NCBI RefSeq assembly: GCF_025399895.1
Contig: NZ_JAODUA010000001.1
Coordinates: 992,001 to 1,056,000 of the forward strand
Direction: 5' to 3'
Source: Streptomyces sp. ASQP_92
GTDB lineage: Bacteria; Actinomycetota; Actinomycetes; Streptomycetales; Streptomycetaceae
Length of the DNA stretch: 64,000 nt
Part shown: positions 46,295-57,460 of the stretch, in pieces
Layout of the letters: the number at the start of each line of letters is the position of its first letter
Numbering within the stretch: the stretch's first letter is position 1
Position numbers and translations under genes: made by a program
The notes under the pieces: model-generated
Told to the model about the DNA's origin: nothing
Database searches by the model: none
Seen by the model: the letters and a program-made list of their open reading frames with translations, nothing else

Positions 46295-46409
46295 CCTGAA
46301 GGCCAAGGGAGCCCGGGTCGGGCCGCGCCCTAAAGGCAGCCCCCCGGGGGGATCCCGCACCCAAACGCGAAGCCCCCCCGGCCGCCCCGCACCCGAAGGC
46401 GAGCACCCC

Positions 46410-48818
46410 CTACCCCCTCGCACCCCCAGCCCGCCCCCGCGCCCCCACCGCACGAACCCACCCCGCAACCCCCCGCTTCGCCCGGTCCCAGCGGAGGGTG
46501 ATCGACCAGATCACCCGCACGGCTGAGCGGGGGGCGAGAATCGCGCGGAGGGTTTGGGGGCGGGTGGCCTGGGTGCGCAGGCCCGTTGTCACGCGGGTGA
46601 CGTCGTCCACCAGGCCAGGGGTGGGCTGGGGGACCGGGGCGTACAGGACCTGCTCCACCGCGCTCGCCGCCCGGTGCACGGACTCGGCCGCCGCGCCGTC
46701 CAGGCCGCCCAGGCGGACGATCCGGGCCGCCGCCTTGCGGGGGGTCCGCGAATCGTCCGGTGGGATGCCGTAGTCCCAGGCCGTGTCGGTGATCTCCTGC
46801 CAGGCGGCCAGCGTGCGGGCCACCGCGTCGGCCGGGGTGCGCCCGCCGGAGCCGAGGCGCCGGGCCCGTATCCGCGTGCGCCACAGCAGGGGCAGCAGCG
46901 GCAGCGTGAGAAGCACGGCTGCTCCCAGGGCCGCTCCGGCCAGGGCCGAGGCCGAGGGGCCGCCGTCGGTCGGGGCCGCGACGCCCGCCGCGGCGGAGGG
47001 GCCGCAGTCGCCCAGACGGCGGGCCGCCGGCGGGCAGGAGTCGGAGACGGAGGGCGCCGCCGAGGGCTCGGCGGAGGCTTGCTTGGACGGCTCGGCCGGG
47101 CTGCTCGGGTTGCCCGCCGGAGTCTGACGGCGGGTGTAGTCGGGGGCCGTGCCCCGCGTCGGCGTCGGCTCGAAGCGCGTCCAGCCCACGCCCTGGAAGT
47201 ACAGCTCGGGCCAGGCGTGCGCGTCGCGCAGGCCCACCGACATCGTGCCGTCCGGGCGCGGGGTGCCCGGAGTGAAGCCCACCGCGACCCGGGCCGGGAT
47301 GCCCAGGGTGCGGGCCATCGCGGCCATCGAGAAGGAGAAGTGGACGCAGAAGCCCTCCTTCTCCTGAAGGAAGTTGGCGATGGCCTCGGTGCCGCTGCCC
47401 GACTGGACGTGGGTGTTGTAGGTGAAGCCGCCGTTGGTGGAGAACCAGTCCTGGAGCTTGACGGCCTTCTCGTAGTTGTTCACCGCGCCGCCGGTGACCT
47501 GCCGGGCGGTGGCGCTCACCACCGAGGGCAGCGAGTCCGGAACGCGCGTGTACTCCTTCAGCAGGTCCGCGGGCGCAGGCGCGGCGTTCGCCAACTGGGC
47601 GGCCGTGGGCCGTATCAGGAGACTGCCGACCGTGTACTGCGCGCCCCGGGTCGTCTGCTTGCGGTCGCCGACCAGGGTGCGCCCGACCGGTTCGAACCGC
47701 CAGTCGCCCTTGATCTTCACCTGGGTCGCGGGGAAGGGCATCGGCAGCCAGCTCTGCGCGTACCAGCCGGCCGCGGAGACGCTGGTCTGCACCTCGGTGG
47801 TGGCGACCACCGGGCTCAGCCCGTCGGGCCGCGGCAGGGGATCGGGCACGTCCTTGATGTGCCGTTCCGAGGACTTCCAGGAGGCGCCGTCGAACTCGTC
47901 GAGCGCGACGATGCGCAGATACATCTCCTTCGTGTCCTCGGCGTTGGTGTTGTACCGCAGCACCTCGCGGTCCTCGGGCTGGTTCAGGCTGTTCTGGAGC
48001 GACACCAGCGGGTTGACCGCCGAGATGGTCCCGCCGCTCCCGTCGCCGCCCCCACCGCCGCCGGCCCCGCCGAGCAGCCCGCCGTCGAGAGCGGGCAGCA
48101 TCGCCGGGATCACCAGCGCGATGCCGAGCGCGAGCACCCCGATGCGCCGTCCGGTACGGACCGGGGCGAGCGGCGCCGCGTTGTCGAACACACCCTGCTG
48201 GGCGCGGCCCGGAGCCCGCGCGGCGCCGCCGAAGACGCGCCCCCACTGCGAGAGCCGGTCACGGCCCTCGGCGAGCAGAAGCAGCAGATAGCCCGCGGCC
48301 GCGAGCACGAACCACAGCCAGCTCGCGCCGCCGGAGGAGAGCCCGGCGGCCACCGAGTACAGCGCGAGCAGCGGCAGGCCCGCCGGGGCGGCGCTGCGGA
48401 ACGTCACCGCGAGCGCGTCCACCGCGAGTCCGATGATCAGCACCCCGCCGACCATCATGAGCCGGATGCCCGCGGTGGCGGGCGCCGGGATCGCGTACTG
48501 CCCGACGTCCGAAGTGCCTTGCTGGAGCAGCGCGTTGAGCTGCTCCACGGCATCGGGGCCCGGCAGCACCCCGCCGAGCGCCTGATGACGCGCAAAGACC
48601 AGCGTCAGCAGCAGCAGGGCCACCACGGACTGGGCGAGCACGGTCAGCGGCCGGGCCAGCGGCACCCGCCGGGCGAGCGCGCCGACCCCGGCCACGATCG
48701 CGAGCAGGAAGGCGGCTTGCAGGATCCAGCTCGCCGGGTCGACCAGCGGCAGCATCGAGCAGGCCGCCAGGACCGTGGCGAGATAGGCGCACAGCGCCAG
48801 CCGTCCGCGCCCGCTCAT
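46410..48818 (-). CDS. Transglutaminase-like membrane protein (TgpA/DUF3488 type)
   Basis: 802 residues. Six N-terminal helices (about 5-230), then an extracytoplasmic transglutaminase core: Cys in EKEGFCVHFSFSMAAMARTLG, His in RDAHAWPELYF and Asp/Glu in RFEPTP. A last helix (ALGAAVLLTLPLLPLLW) precedes a long cytosolic C-terminus. ATG 48818 overlaps the DUF58 TGA (ATGA). Last gene of moxR-DUF58-tgpA, a very common bacterial unit of unclear role; secreted-protein or wall modification is likely. Confidence 0.9.
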   Translation of the reverse strand: MSGRGRLALCAYLATVLAACSMLPLVDPASWILQAAFLLAIVAGVGALARRVPLARPLTVLAQSVVALLLLTLVFARHQALGGVLPGPDAVEQLNALLQQGTSDVGQYAIPAPATAGIRLMMVGGVLIIGLAVDALAVTFRSAAPAGLPLLALYSVAAGLSSGGASWLWFVLAAAGYLLLLLAEGRDRLSQWGRVFGGAARAPGRAQQGVFDNAAPLAPVRTGRRIGVLALGIALVIPAMLPALDGGLLGGAGGGGGGDGSGGTISAVNPLVSLQNSLNQPEDREVLRYNTNAEDTKEMYLRIVALDEFDGASWKSSERHIKDVPDPLPRPDGLSPVVATTEVQTSVSAAGWYAQSWLPMPFPATQVKIKGDWRFEPVGRTLVGDRKQTTRGAQYTVGSLLIRPTAAQLANAAPAPADLLKEYTRVPDSLPSVVSATARQVTGGAVNNYEKAVKLQDWFSTNGGFTYNTHVQSGSGTEAIANFLQEKEGFCVHFSFSMAAMARTLGIPARVAVGFTPGTPRPDGTMSVGLRDAHAWPELYFQGVGWTRFEPTPTRGTAPDYTRRQTPAGNPSSPAEPSKQASAEPSAAPSVSDSCPPAARRLGDCGPSAAAGVAAPTDGGPSASALAGAALGAAVLLTLPLLPLLWRTRIRARRLGSGGRTPADAVARTLAAWQEITDTAWDYGIPPDDSRTPRKAAARIVRLGGLDGAAAESVHRAASAVEQVLYAPVPQPTPGLVDDVTRVTTGLRTQATRPQTLRAILAPRSAVRVIWSITLRWDRAKRGVAGWVRAVGARGRAGGARG

Positions 48819-50172
48819 GACCATCCCCCCGCCGTGCCCTTGGACGCCGTCCCCGCCTCGCTTCGTTCCCGGGCGGCCCGGCGCCACAGCTCGGGCAGTG
48901 AGGCGCCCGGGCTCACCGCGAGCGCGGCCCATCCCGCCTCGCGCAGCAGCCGCAGCCGCTCTTCGACCGGGCCGCGCTCCGGGGAGCCGTGCGTCCACAG
49001 ACCGCTGTCGAGCACGAAGGCGACGGCGGCGCCGCTGCGCCGCCGCATCTTCGCCGCGACCGCGGCCTGCTCCTCGTCGAGGTCCCCGAAGAAGCCGATG
49101 AGCAGTCCTTCGTTGCCGCCGCGCAGCACGTCGTACGCGCGGGAGAGGCCGCCGCCGTCGGAGTGGTCGACGACGGCGAGGGTGTCCATCATCAGCCCGG
49201 CCGAGTCTGAGGAGTCCTGGGTCGAACCCGCGAACCCGCCCGCCCCCTCGCCCGGTACGGAACTGCCCGTGTCGGTCAACAGACGTACGGAGAAGCCGCG
49301 TTCCAGCATGTGGGTCAGGGCGGAGGCCGCGCCCGACACCGCCCATTCGAAGGCGGAGTCGGGGCCGGCGCCCGCGTACGCGATGTCCCGGGTGTCGAGC
49401 AGCACCGTGCAGCGGGCCCGCTGCGGCTGCTCCTCGCGGCGCACCATCAGCTCGCCGTAGCGCGCGGTGGAGCGCCAGTGCACCCGGCGCAGATCGTCGC
49501 CGTGCCGGTAGCCGCGCGGAATCACGTCGTCCTCGCCGGCGAGCGCGAGCGAGCGGTGCCGCCCGTCGCCGTACCCGGCGGCCTCGCCCGAGAGCCGTAC
49601 CGGCGGCAGCGGCTCGGTCCTGGGGATGACGGTCAGGGTGTCGTACGCGCTGAAGGCGCGGGTCAGCTCGCACATCCCGAAGGGGTCGGTGAGCCGCAGT
49701 TGCAGGGGGCCCAGCGGATAGCGTCCGCGCAGGTCGGAGCGGACCCGGTAGGACACCTCGCGCTTGCCGCCCGCCTCGACCCGGTCGAGCACGAAGCGCG
49801 GGCGCGGGCCGAGTACGTAGGGCACCCGGTCCTGGAGCATGAGCAGGCCGGTGGGCAGCCGGGAGACGTTGTCGAGCCGCAGATGGACCCGCGCCTCGGA
49901 GCCGGCCGGGACCCGGCCGGGGGACAGCCGGCGGCTGCCCGCGACCCGGTAGCGGGTGCGGTAGAGGACCACCGTGCAGACCAGCGGCAGCACGGCGAGC
50001 AGCAGGCCGACGCGCAGCAGGTCCTCCTGGCCGAGGACGAAGGCGCAGACCGCGGCGGCGACCCCGGCCGCCAGAAAGGAGCGGCCCCGGGTGGTGAGAC
50101 CGGCCAGGGCGGCCCAGAGGCCGCCCCGCGCCTGTTCGTCGGCGGACTCGGCGGGGAGCCCCCCGGCCGCCA

Positions 50173-50176
<4 letters not shown>
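48815..50176 (-). CDS. DUF58 domain protein
   Basis: 453 residues. Two N-terminal helices (about 35-75), then DUF58 with YRHGDDLRRVHWRSTARYGELMVRREE, the family signature, and a vWA-like domain with LLDTRD. GTG 50176 overlaps the moxR TGA (GTGA). Usually partners a MoxR ATPase in membrane-protein or metal-cofactor assembly. Confidence 0.92.
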
Positions 50177-51183
<1,007 letters not shown>

Positions 51184-51325
51184 CCGGCCCTCCTCGGCCC
51201 TTGCATACGGGCCGGTGCACTGCGAACGGCACGGCCCACCCCGAAGTACGGACAGCGCGGCCGAACGGTTCGGCCCTCTGTCACATCCGCATTCTTGTTG
51301 CCGTTGCCGCGTCGTGTCACTCGCC

Positions 51326-51334
51326 TGTGGACAA
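51326..51334 (-). promoter_or_regulatory. Isolated DnaA-box match in moxR upstream region
   Basis: TTGTCCACA on the minus strand (51334-51326) equals the consensus Streptomyces DnaA box. It is embedded in an 8-bp-arm inverted repeat GGACAACT (51329-51336) / AGTTGTCC (51354-51361) that may also end carbonic anhydrase transcription. A single box can occur by chance. Confidence 0.4.
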
Positions 51335-51406
51335 CTGGGGGGGATTCATGGTGAGTTGTCCCCCTATTTCCGTTCCTGCGTGGTCGGGTGGCCTGCGCCG
51401 TCGCGG

Positions 51407-51973
51407 TCAGGCGACCGGGTCGACCTCGCGCAGCAGCCCCGTCGTCACGTCGAAGACGAAGCCGCGCACGTCGTCGACGTGCGGCAGGAACGGCGAGGTC
51501 CGCACCCGCTGCATCGACTGGCGTACGTCCTGGTCGGCGTCGCGGAACGACTCCACGGCCCAGGCCGGACGCTGACCCACCTCTTCCTCCAGCGCGTGCC
51601 GGAAGTCCTCGGTCAGGGTCTCCATGCCGCAGCCCGTGTGGTGCACCAGCATGACGCTGGTGGTGCCGAGCGCGCGCTGGCTGATGGTGAGGGAGCGGAT
51701 CACGTCGTCGGTGACCACGCCGCCCGCGTTGCGGATGGTGTGGCAGTCGCCGAGTTCGAGACCGAGCGCGGCGTGCAGGTCCAGGCGCGCGTCCATGCAG
51801 GCCACGACGGCGACGTGCAGGACGGGGCGGGCGTCCATGCCGGGATCGGTGAAGGCCGCGGCGTACTGGCGGTTCGCCTCGACCAGCCCGTCCGTCACCG
51901 TCCCCCCGCTGCGGACGGTCGGACGCGGAAGGCGAGCGGGAGGCTCTGCGGGTATGTGCGCAGGAGTCGACAT
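51407..51973 (-). CDS. Beta-class carbonic anhydrase
   Basis: 188 residues from ATG 51973. Zinc ligands Cys59 with the Asp61-Arg63 dyad (CMDARLD), His112 and Cys115 (HHTGCGM) are complete, so hydration of CO2 is expected. The start is uncertain: ATG 51973 has no ribosome site, whereas GTG 51898 has GGGGGGACG just upstream and would give a product about 163 residues long. The short N-terminus matches small actinobacterial enzymes. Confidence 0.88.
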   Translation of the reverse strand: MSTPAHIPAEPPARLPRPTVRSGGTVTDGLVEANRQYAAAFTDPGMDARPVLHVAVVACMDARLDLHAALGLELGDCHTIRNAGGVVTDDVIRSLTISQRALGTTSVMLVHHTGCGMETLTEDFRHALEEEVGQRPAWAVESFRDADQDVRQSMQRVRTSPFLPHVDDVRGFVFDVTTGLLREVDPVA

Positions 51974-52124
51974 ATGTATGACGGTAGCCGCCGCCAATCT
52001 CCGGGTCTTGTCGTGGAGCCGGAAAAAGAGCGTCAACTCGGGCGCCTGTGAGGTAACCCACAGGCCTCACCGGCCTTCACCCGAACGAGTGATTAAAGAG
52101 CCTCGCGGCGCGCTGGAGGGTTGA

Positions 52125-52152
52125 TTGACCCGAAGGACCGGTGGACTAAAGT
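52125..52152 (+). promoter_or_regulatory. Promoter for the dcw cluster
   Basis: TTGACC (52125-52130) and TAAAGT (52147-52152) with a 16-bp spacer fit the HrdB-type consensus TTGAC-N16-18-TAnnnT. It lies about 240 bp before rsmH. No mraZ gene and no MraZ direct repeats (GTGGG-type) are seen here. Confidence 0.65.
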
Positions 52153-52389
52153 GACGCGAAGCGGGAGCCGTGACACCTGGTCTCCCCCTGTGCGGAACCC
52201 CAAGCCTCCGGGAAGCACGTCCTCCCGGACCATACGTTTACCCGCGTGCCCGGCGCGCGTACGGCTCGGCCTCCTCCCGCCCTCCGGTCGGCTGACGCCC
52301 CTTTTCCGGCGCCAGCCGTTCGCCCCCTGGCGGGGGAGCGGGAACCGGCCCGTATGCGCGGCGGTGCGCCGGACCTTGAGAGGGCGGCT
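52153..52389 (+). other. Long 5' leader of the dcw transcript
   Basis: About 230 nt between the inferred promoter and the rsmH start with no convincing small gene. A hairpin CCGGGA/TCCCGG lies near 52208-52235. ATG 52354 in frame with rsmH could be an alternative start. Confidence 0.5.
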
Positions 52390-53340
52390 TTGAGCCAGCG
52401 ACACGTCCCGGTAATGCTCCAGCGATGCTTGGACATGCTGGCCCCGGCCCTGACCCGCCCGGGTGCGGTCGTCGTCGACTGCACCCTCGGCCTCGGCGGC
52501 CACAGCGAAGCCCTGCTCACCCAGTTCCCCGAGGCGCGCCTGATCGCCCTCGACCGCGACAAGGAGGCGCTGCGCCTGTCCGGCGAGCGCCTGGCCCCCT
52601 TCGGGGAGCGCGCCACCTTGGTGCACGCCGTCTACGACGAGCTCCCCGAGGTGCTGGAACGTCTCGGCACCCCCCGCGTCCAGGGCGTCCTGTTCGACCT
52701 CGGTGTCTCCTCGATGCAGCTCGACGAGGCCGACCGCGGCTTCGCCTACGCCCAGGACGCGCCCCTGGACATGCGCATGGACCAGTCGACGGGCATGAGC
52801 GCGGCGGAGGTGCTCAACACCTACCCGCCCGGTGAACTCGTGCGGATCCTGCGGGCGTACGGCGAGGAGAAGCAGGCCAAGCGGATCGTCTCGGCGATCG
52901 TGCGCGAGCGCGAGAAGGAGCCGTTCACCAACAGCGCCCGGCTCGTGGAGCTGATCCGCGACGCGCTGCCGCAGGCCGCCAAGCGCACCGGAGGCAACCC
53001 CTCCAAGCGCACCTTCCAGGCCCTGCGCATCGAGGTCAACGGCGAACTCGCCAGCGTGGAGCGGGCGATCCCCGCCGCCGTCGACGCCATCGCGCTCGGC
53101 GGCCGGGTCGCGGTGCTCTCCTACCAGTCCCTCGAAGACCGCATCGTCAAGCAGGTGTTCGCGGCCGGCGCCGCCAACACCGCGCCGCCCGGGCTCCCGG
53201 TGGTGCCCGAGCGCTACCAGCCGCGGCTCAAGCTCCTCACCCGCGGCGCCGAACTCCCCACGGAGGAGGAGGTCGCCGAGAACCGCCGCGCGGCCCCCGC
53301 CCGGCTCCGCGGGGTCGAGCGGATCAGGGAGGACGTGTGA
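52390..53340 (+). CDS. rsmH: 16S rRNA (cytosine(1402)-N4)-methyltransferase RsmH
   Basis: 316 residues from TTG 52390 ([19 protein letters not shown]); GAGAGGG lies about 7 bases upstream. The frame is open further left (ATG 52354) but without a site. SAM motif [39 protein letters not shown] and the C-terminal [11 protein letters not shown] define RsmH. The Gln in SYQSLEDR is usual in actinobacteria. First gene of the dcw unit. Confidence 0.95.
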   Translation: MSQRHVPVMLQRCLDMLAPALTRPGAVVVDCTLGLGGHSEALLTQFPEARLIALDRDKEALRLSGERLAPFGERATLVHAVYDELPEVLERLGTPRVQGVLFDLGVSSMQLDEADRGFAYAQDAPLDMRMDQSTGMSAAEVLNTYPPGELVRILRAYGEEKQAKRIVSAIVREREKEPFTNSARLVELIRDALPQAAKRTGGNPSKRTFQALRIEVNGELASVERAIPAAVDAIALGGRVAVLSYQSLEDRIVKQVFAAGAANTAPPGLPVVPERYQPRLKLLTRGAELPTEEEVAENRRAAPARLRGVERIREDV

Positions 53341-53849
53341 GCAAACCGGCCAGGCAGCTGCGCGGCACGGCCGCGCGGCTCGGCAGGCTGATGCCGTCGC
53401 AGGGGGCCAACAGCGCCGCCCGCACCCCCTTCGTGCTCCTCGTCGTCGCCCTGCTCGGCGGCGGCCTCATCACGCTCCTGGTGCTGAACTCGGCCCTCAA
53501 CGAAGGCTCGTTCAAGCTCAGCGAGTACCGCAGGCAGACCACCGAACTCACCGACGAACAGCAGGCCCTCCAGCGCGACGTGGACGATCTGTCCGCCCCC
53601 GACGCACTGTCCCGCAGGGCCGGCGACCTCGGCATGGTCCCCGGCGGCAACCCCGTCTTCCTCGGCCCCGACGGCACCGTCAAGGGCGTCCCCGGCACCG
53701 CGGGCGACCCCTCGCCCGCCGAGGCCGCCGAGCCCGCGCCGCTGCCCGGCGCGGCGAGCCAGGCCCCCGCACCGCACCCCAGGCAGCGCCACACCCCGGC
53801 CCCCCAGCCCGGCCGGCCGGCGAAGACCTCCCCGACCCCCGGCAGGTGA
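53337..53849 (+). CDS. ftsL: Cell division protein FtsL
   Basis: 170 residues. Short cytosolic N-terminus, one transmembrane helix ([21 protein letters not shown]), a coiled-coil leucine-heptad region ([25 protein letters not shown]) and a proline-rich C-terminal tail. GTGA overlap with rsmH. FtsL works with DivIC/FtsQ in septation. Confidence 0.88.
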   Translation: MSKPARQLRGTAARLGRLMPSQGANSAARTPFVLLVVALLGGGLITLLVLNSALNEGSFKLSEYRRQTTELTDEQQALQRDVDDLSAPDALSRRAGDLGMVPGGNPVFLGPDGTVKGVPGTAGDPSPAEAAEPAPLPGAASQAPAPHPRQRHTPAPQPGRPAKTSPTPGR

Positions 53850-53853
53850 CGCA

Positions 53854-55773
53854 GTGAGCCCCAAGGAACCCCCGCGCCGCCGGGTGCCCCCGCCCGCGCG
53901 CCCCCGCCCGCCGGCCCGCCGCCCCCCGGCCGCCAAGAAGCTCAAGCTCGGCAGTCACCGCCCCCGCCTTCGCCTGGTCAGCCTCGGGCTCACCCTGGTC
54001 ATGCTGGCCTTCGTCGTACGGCTGCTCCAGGTGCAGGCCGTCGACGCCAGCGCGTACGCCGCCAAGGCCGACAAGAACCGGTACGCCAGCTACGCGCTGC
54101 CCGCCGAGCGCGGCAAGATCACCGACCGGGCCGGCATCGCGCTCGCCACCAGCGTCGACGCCTACGACATCACCGCCGACCCCACCCTGTTCACCCCCGA
54201 GAGCGCCAGGATCCCGGACGCCGCGGAGCAGGCGGCCGCGCTGCTCGCGCCGCTGATCGGCAAGGACCAGGCGGAGCTCACCAAGAAGCTCAAGACGCCC
54301 AGGACCCGCTATGTGGTGCTCGCCCGCAGGCAGACCCCGCAGGTCTGGAACCAGATCAAGGACCTCAGGAAGGTCCTCGGCGAGAAGGCGGCCGCCGACC
54401 GCGCCAAGGGCGGTCCCGGCGCCAATGTGCTGGCGGGCGTCCTCAACGAGTCCAGCACCAAGCGCGTGTACCCCAACGGTGACCTCGCCGCCGGGATACT
54501 GGGCTACGTCAACGCCGAGGGCAAGGGCGGCGGCGGCCTGGAGTCGTCCCTGAACAAGGAGCTGGCCGGCACCGACGGCCAGATCTCCTACGCCCAGTCG
54601 GGCGGCCGCCGGGTGCCCACCGCCGGTACCCGTGAGACCCCGGCCGTGCCCGGCTCCGACGTCGAGCTGACCATCGACCGGGACATCCAGTGGATGGCGC
54701 AGAAGGCCATCGCCGACCAGGTCGCCGAGTCCCGCGCCGACCGGGGCTACGTCATAGTGCAGCGGTCCGACACCGGCGAGGTGCTCGCGATGGCCAACGC
54801 GCCCGGCTTCGACCCGAACAACATCGCCCAGGCCAACGCGGCGGCGATGGGCAACGCGGCGCTCCAGGACGCCTTCGAGCCGGGATCCACCGCCAAGGTC
54901 ATGTCCATGGCCGCGGTCCTGGAGGAGGGCGTCGCCACCCCCGACACCCATGTGGTGGTGCCCAACCGGCTCCAGCGCGCCGACCGCCTCTTCAAGGACG
55001 ACGTCGACCACGCCACCTGGAACCTGACCCTCAACGGCGTGCTCGCCAAGTCCAGCAACATCGGCACCATCCTCGCCGTCGAGCAGCTCGGCAAGACCGA
55101 CGCCCAGGCCGACAACGTCCTGTACTCCTATCTGCGCAAGTTCGGCATCGGCTCGCCCAGCGGCCTCCGCTTCCCCGGCGAGACCCCGGGCATCCTCGCC
55201 CCGGCGAACAAGTGGTCCACCTCGCAGCAGTACACCGTCCGCTTCGGCCAGGGCCTCTCGCTCAACGCCATGCAGGCCGCATCGGTGTACTCGACCATCG
55301 CCAACGGCGGGGTCCGCATCGAGCCGACCCTGGTGCGCGGCACCAAGGGGCCGGACGGGCGGTTCACCCCGGCGCCCGCGCCCCGCCAGACCCGGGTGGT
55401 CAGCGAGAAGACCGCCAAGACGCTGGCCCAGATGCTCGAATCGGTCGTCGGCGACGCCGAGGGCACCGGCACCAAGGCGGCCATCCCCGGCTACCGGGTC
55501 GCGGGCAAGACCGGCACCGCCAACCGGGTCGACCCCAAGACCGGCACCTACAAGGGGTACACCGCCTCCTTCGCGGGCTTCGCGCCCGCCGACAACCCCA
55601 AGATCACCGTCTACTGCGCCATCCAGAACCCCACCAGGGGCAGCTACTTCGGCGGCCAGATCTGCGGACCCATCTACAAGCAGGTCATGGAGTTCGCCCT
55701 CAAGACCCTCCAGATCCCGCCGAGCGGAGCCCAGCCGCCCAACCTGCCCGTCACCTTCGGCGGCAACGACTGA
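53854..55773 (+). CDS. ftsI: Septum-specific transpeptidase FtsI (PBP3)
   Basis: 639 residues. A Pro/Arg-rich cytosolic N-terminus, one helix (about 38-60), the class B dimerisation region and the transpeptidase with Ser345 (PGSTAK), SSN 400-402 and KTG from Lys552. GTG 53854, 4 bp after ftsL. Cross-links septal peptidoglycan. Confidence 0.96.
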   Translation: MSPKEPPRRRVPPPARPRPPARRPPAAKKLKLGSHRPRLRLVSLGLTLVMLAFVVRLLQVQAVDASAYAAKADKNRYASYALPAERGKITDRAGIALATSVDAYDITADPTLFTPESARIPDAAEQAAALLAPLIGKDQAELTKKLKTPRTRYVVLARRQTPQVWNQIKDLRKVLGEKAAADRAKGGPGANVLAGVLNESSTKRVYPNGDLAAGILGYVNAEGKGGGGLESSLNKELAGTDGQISYAQSGGRRVPTAGTRETPAVPGSDVELTIDRDIQWMAQKAIADQVAESRADRGYVIVQRSDTGEVLAMANAPGFDPNNIAQANAAAMGNAALQDAFEPGSTAKVMSMAAVLEEGVATPDTHVVVPNRLQRADRLFKDDVDHATWNLTLNGVLAKSSNIGTILAVEQLGKTDAQADNVLYSYLRKFGIGSPSGLRFPGETPGILAPANKWSTSQQYTVRFGQGLSLNAMQAASVYSTIANGGVRIEPTLVRGTKGPDGRFTPAPAPRQTRVVSEKTAKTLAQMLESVVGDAEGTGTKAAIPGYRVAGKTGTANRVDPKTGTYKGYTASFAGFAPADNPKITVYCAIQNPTRGSYFGGQICGPIYKQVMEFALKTLQIPPSGAQPPNLPVTFGGND

Positions 55774-55788
55774 AATCCGGAAGCCTCA

Positions 55789-57456
55789 GTGACAACCATC
55801 ACCCACGGCCCTGGGAACCAGGACGGGACCCAGGACACCGTGCCCCCCTCTTTTGGCGACCCGGCGGGTGCGCCCGGTACGCTCACCGCCGTGCCACACG
55901 CTGATCAGTACCGAACCGCCCAGCAGGACGCCCCCGCGAAACAGCCGGGAGCGCCCCGACCGGAACAGGCCCGTCCGACCCCGCTCGGCGCGCTGGCCGA
56001 GCGACTGGGGACGAACAGCCCCGGACCGGGAGAGGTCACCGGCATCACGCACGACTCCCGGGCGGTACGCCCCGGAGACCTGTACGCCGCGCTGCCGGGC
56101 GCCAACACCCACGGCGCCGACTTCGCCGCCCAGGCCGCGAGCCTCGGCGCGGTCGCCGTGCTGACCGACCCGGCCGGCCGCGAGCGGGCCGCCGCGACCG
56201 GCCTTCCGGTCCTGGTGTCCGGCGACCCGCGCGGCCGCATGGGCGAACTCGCCGCCGAGATCTACGGACACCCCGGGCGCGAACTCCTCCAGCTCGGCAT
56301 CACCGGAACCTCCGGCAAGACCACGACCGCCTACCTCGTCGAGGGCGGGCTGCGCGGCGCCGGGCACGCGACCGGCCTGATCGGCACGGTCGAGATGCGG
56401 ATCGGCGACGAGCGCATCAAGTCCGAGCGCACCACCCCCGAAGCCACCGACCTCCAGGCGCTGTTCGCGGTCATGCGCGAACGCGGCGTCGACTCGGTGG
56501 CCATGGAGGTCTCCAGCCACGCCCTGGTGCTCGGCCGGGTCGACGGCTGCGTCTTCGACGTCGCCGTCTTCAACAACCTCAGCCCGGAGCACATGGAGTT
56601 CCACTCCGGCATGGAGGACTACTTCCAGGCCAAGGCGCAGCTGTTCACGCCCCGGCGGGCCAAGCGGGGCGTCGTCAACTTCGACGACGAGTACGGCCGC
56701 AGGCTCGTGAAGGAGGCCGGGATCGAGATCACGACGTTCTCCGCCGAGGGCCACCCCGACGCCGACTGGCGGGCCGAGGACGTCCAGGTCCGTCAGGACA
56801 GCAGCACCTTCACCGTGGTGACGCCCCGGGGCGAGCGCATCTCCGCGACCGCCCCGCTGCCGGGCCCGTTCAACGTGGCGAACACGCTGGCCGCCATCGT
56901 CACGCTCGCCGTCGCCGGTCTGGACCCGCAGACCGCCGCCGACGGAGTGGCCGCCGTACCCGGCGTGCCCGGCCGTCTGGAGCGGGTGGACGCGGGCCAG
57001 CCCTATCTCGCCGTCGTCGACTACGCGCACAAGACGGACGCCGTCGAATCGGTCCTGCGCTCCCTGCGCAAGGTCACCGAGGGCAAGCTGCACATCGTGC
57101 TCGGCTGCGGCGGCGACCGCGACAAGACCAAGCGGGCCCCGATGGGCGCCGCCGCCGCCCGGCTCGCCGACACCGCCGTACTGACCTCCGACAACCCCCG
57201 CTCCGAGGACCCCCTCGCGATCCTCGCCGCGATGCTGGCCGGCGCCGCCGAGGTGCCGGCCCACGAGCGCGGCGAGGTCCAGGTCTTCGAGGACCGCGCC
57301 GCCGCCATCGCGTCCGCCGTCGCCCGCGCCGAACCCGGCGACACCGTGCTCGTCGCGGGCAAGGGCCATGAACAGGGCCAGGACATCCACGGAGTGGTAC
57401 GCCCCTTCGACGACCGCCTCGTCCTCCGCGCCGCCATCCAGAAAAGTCAGGGATGA
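55789..57456 (+). CDS. murE: UDP-MurNAc-L-Ala-D-Glu:diaminopimelate ligase MurE
   Basis: 555 residues, longer than E. coli MurE because of an N-terminal extension of about 60 residues rich in Pro, Gln and Gly. P-loop Lys177 (GITGTSGKTTT) and the A2pm-recognising DNPR at 468-471. Streptomyces walls contain LL-A2pm, so this enzyme should accept LL-A2pm. GTG 55789 follows GGAAGCC by about 6 bases. Confidence 0.95.
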   Translation: MTTITHGPGNQDGTQDTVPPSFGDPAGAPGTLTAVPHADQYRTAQQDAPAKQPGAPRPEQARPTPLGALAERLGTNSPGPGEVTGITHDSRAVRPGDLYAALPGANTHGADFAAQAASLGAVAVLTDPAGRERAAATGLPVLVSGDPRGRMGELAAEIYGHPGRELLQLGITGTSGKTTTAYLVEGGLRGAGHATGLIGTVEMRIGDERIKSERTTPEATDLQALFAVMRERGVDSVAMEVSSHALVLGRVDGCVFDVAVFNNLSPEHMEFHSGMEDYFQAKAQLFTPRRAKRGVVNFDDEYGRRLVKEAGIEITTFSAEGHPDADWRAEDVQVRQDSSTFTVVTPRGERISATAPLPGPFNVANTLAAIVTLAVAGLDPQTAADGVAAVPGVPGRLERVDAGQPYLAVVDYAHKTDAVESVLRSLRKVTEGKLHIVLGCGGDRDKTKRAPMGAAAARLADTAVLTSDNPRSEDPLAILAAMLAGAAEVPAHERGEVQVFEDRAAAIASAVARAEPGDTVLVAGKGHEQGQDIHGVVRPFDDRLVLRAAIQKSQG

Positions 57457-57460
57457 AGTA

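Noticed and set aside
46554..49460. Very long open frame antisense to the transglutaminase gene, and similar long antisense frames over many genes
   Set aside because: In DNA of about 72% G+C stop codons are rare in the shadow frames. Third-position G/C bias and recognisable protein families support the annotated strand; the antisense products are Arg/Pro/Gly-rich low-complexity sequences without motifs.
53116..53150. Gln in place of His in the SYHSLEDR motif of RsmH
   Set aside because: YQSLEDR is, as I recall, the usual actinobacterial form, so it is not a defect.
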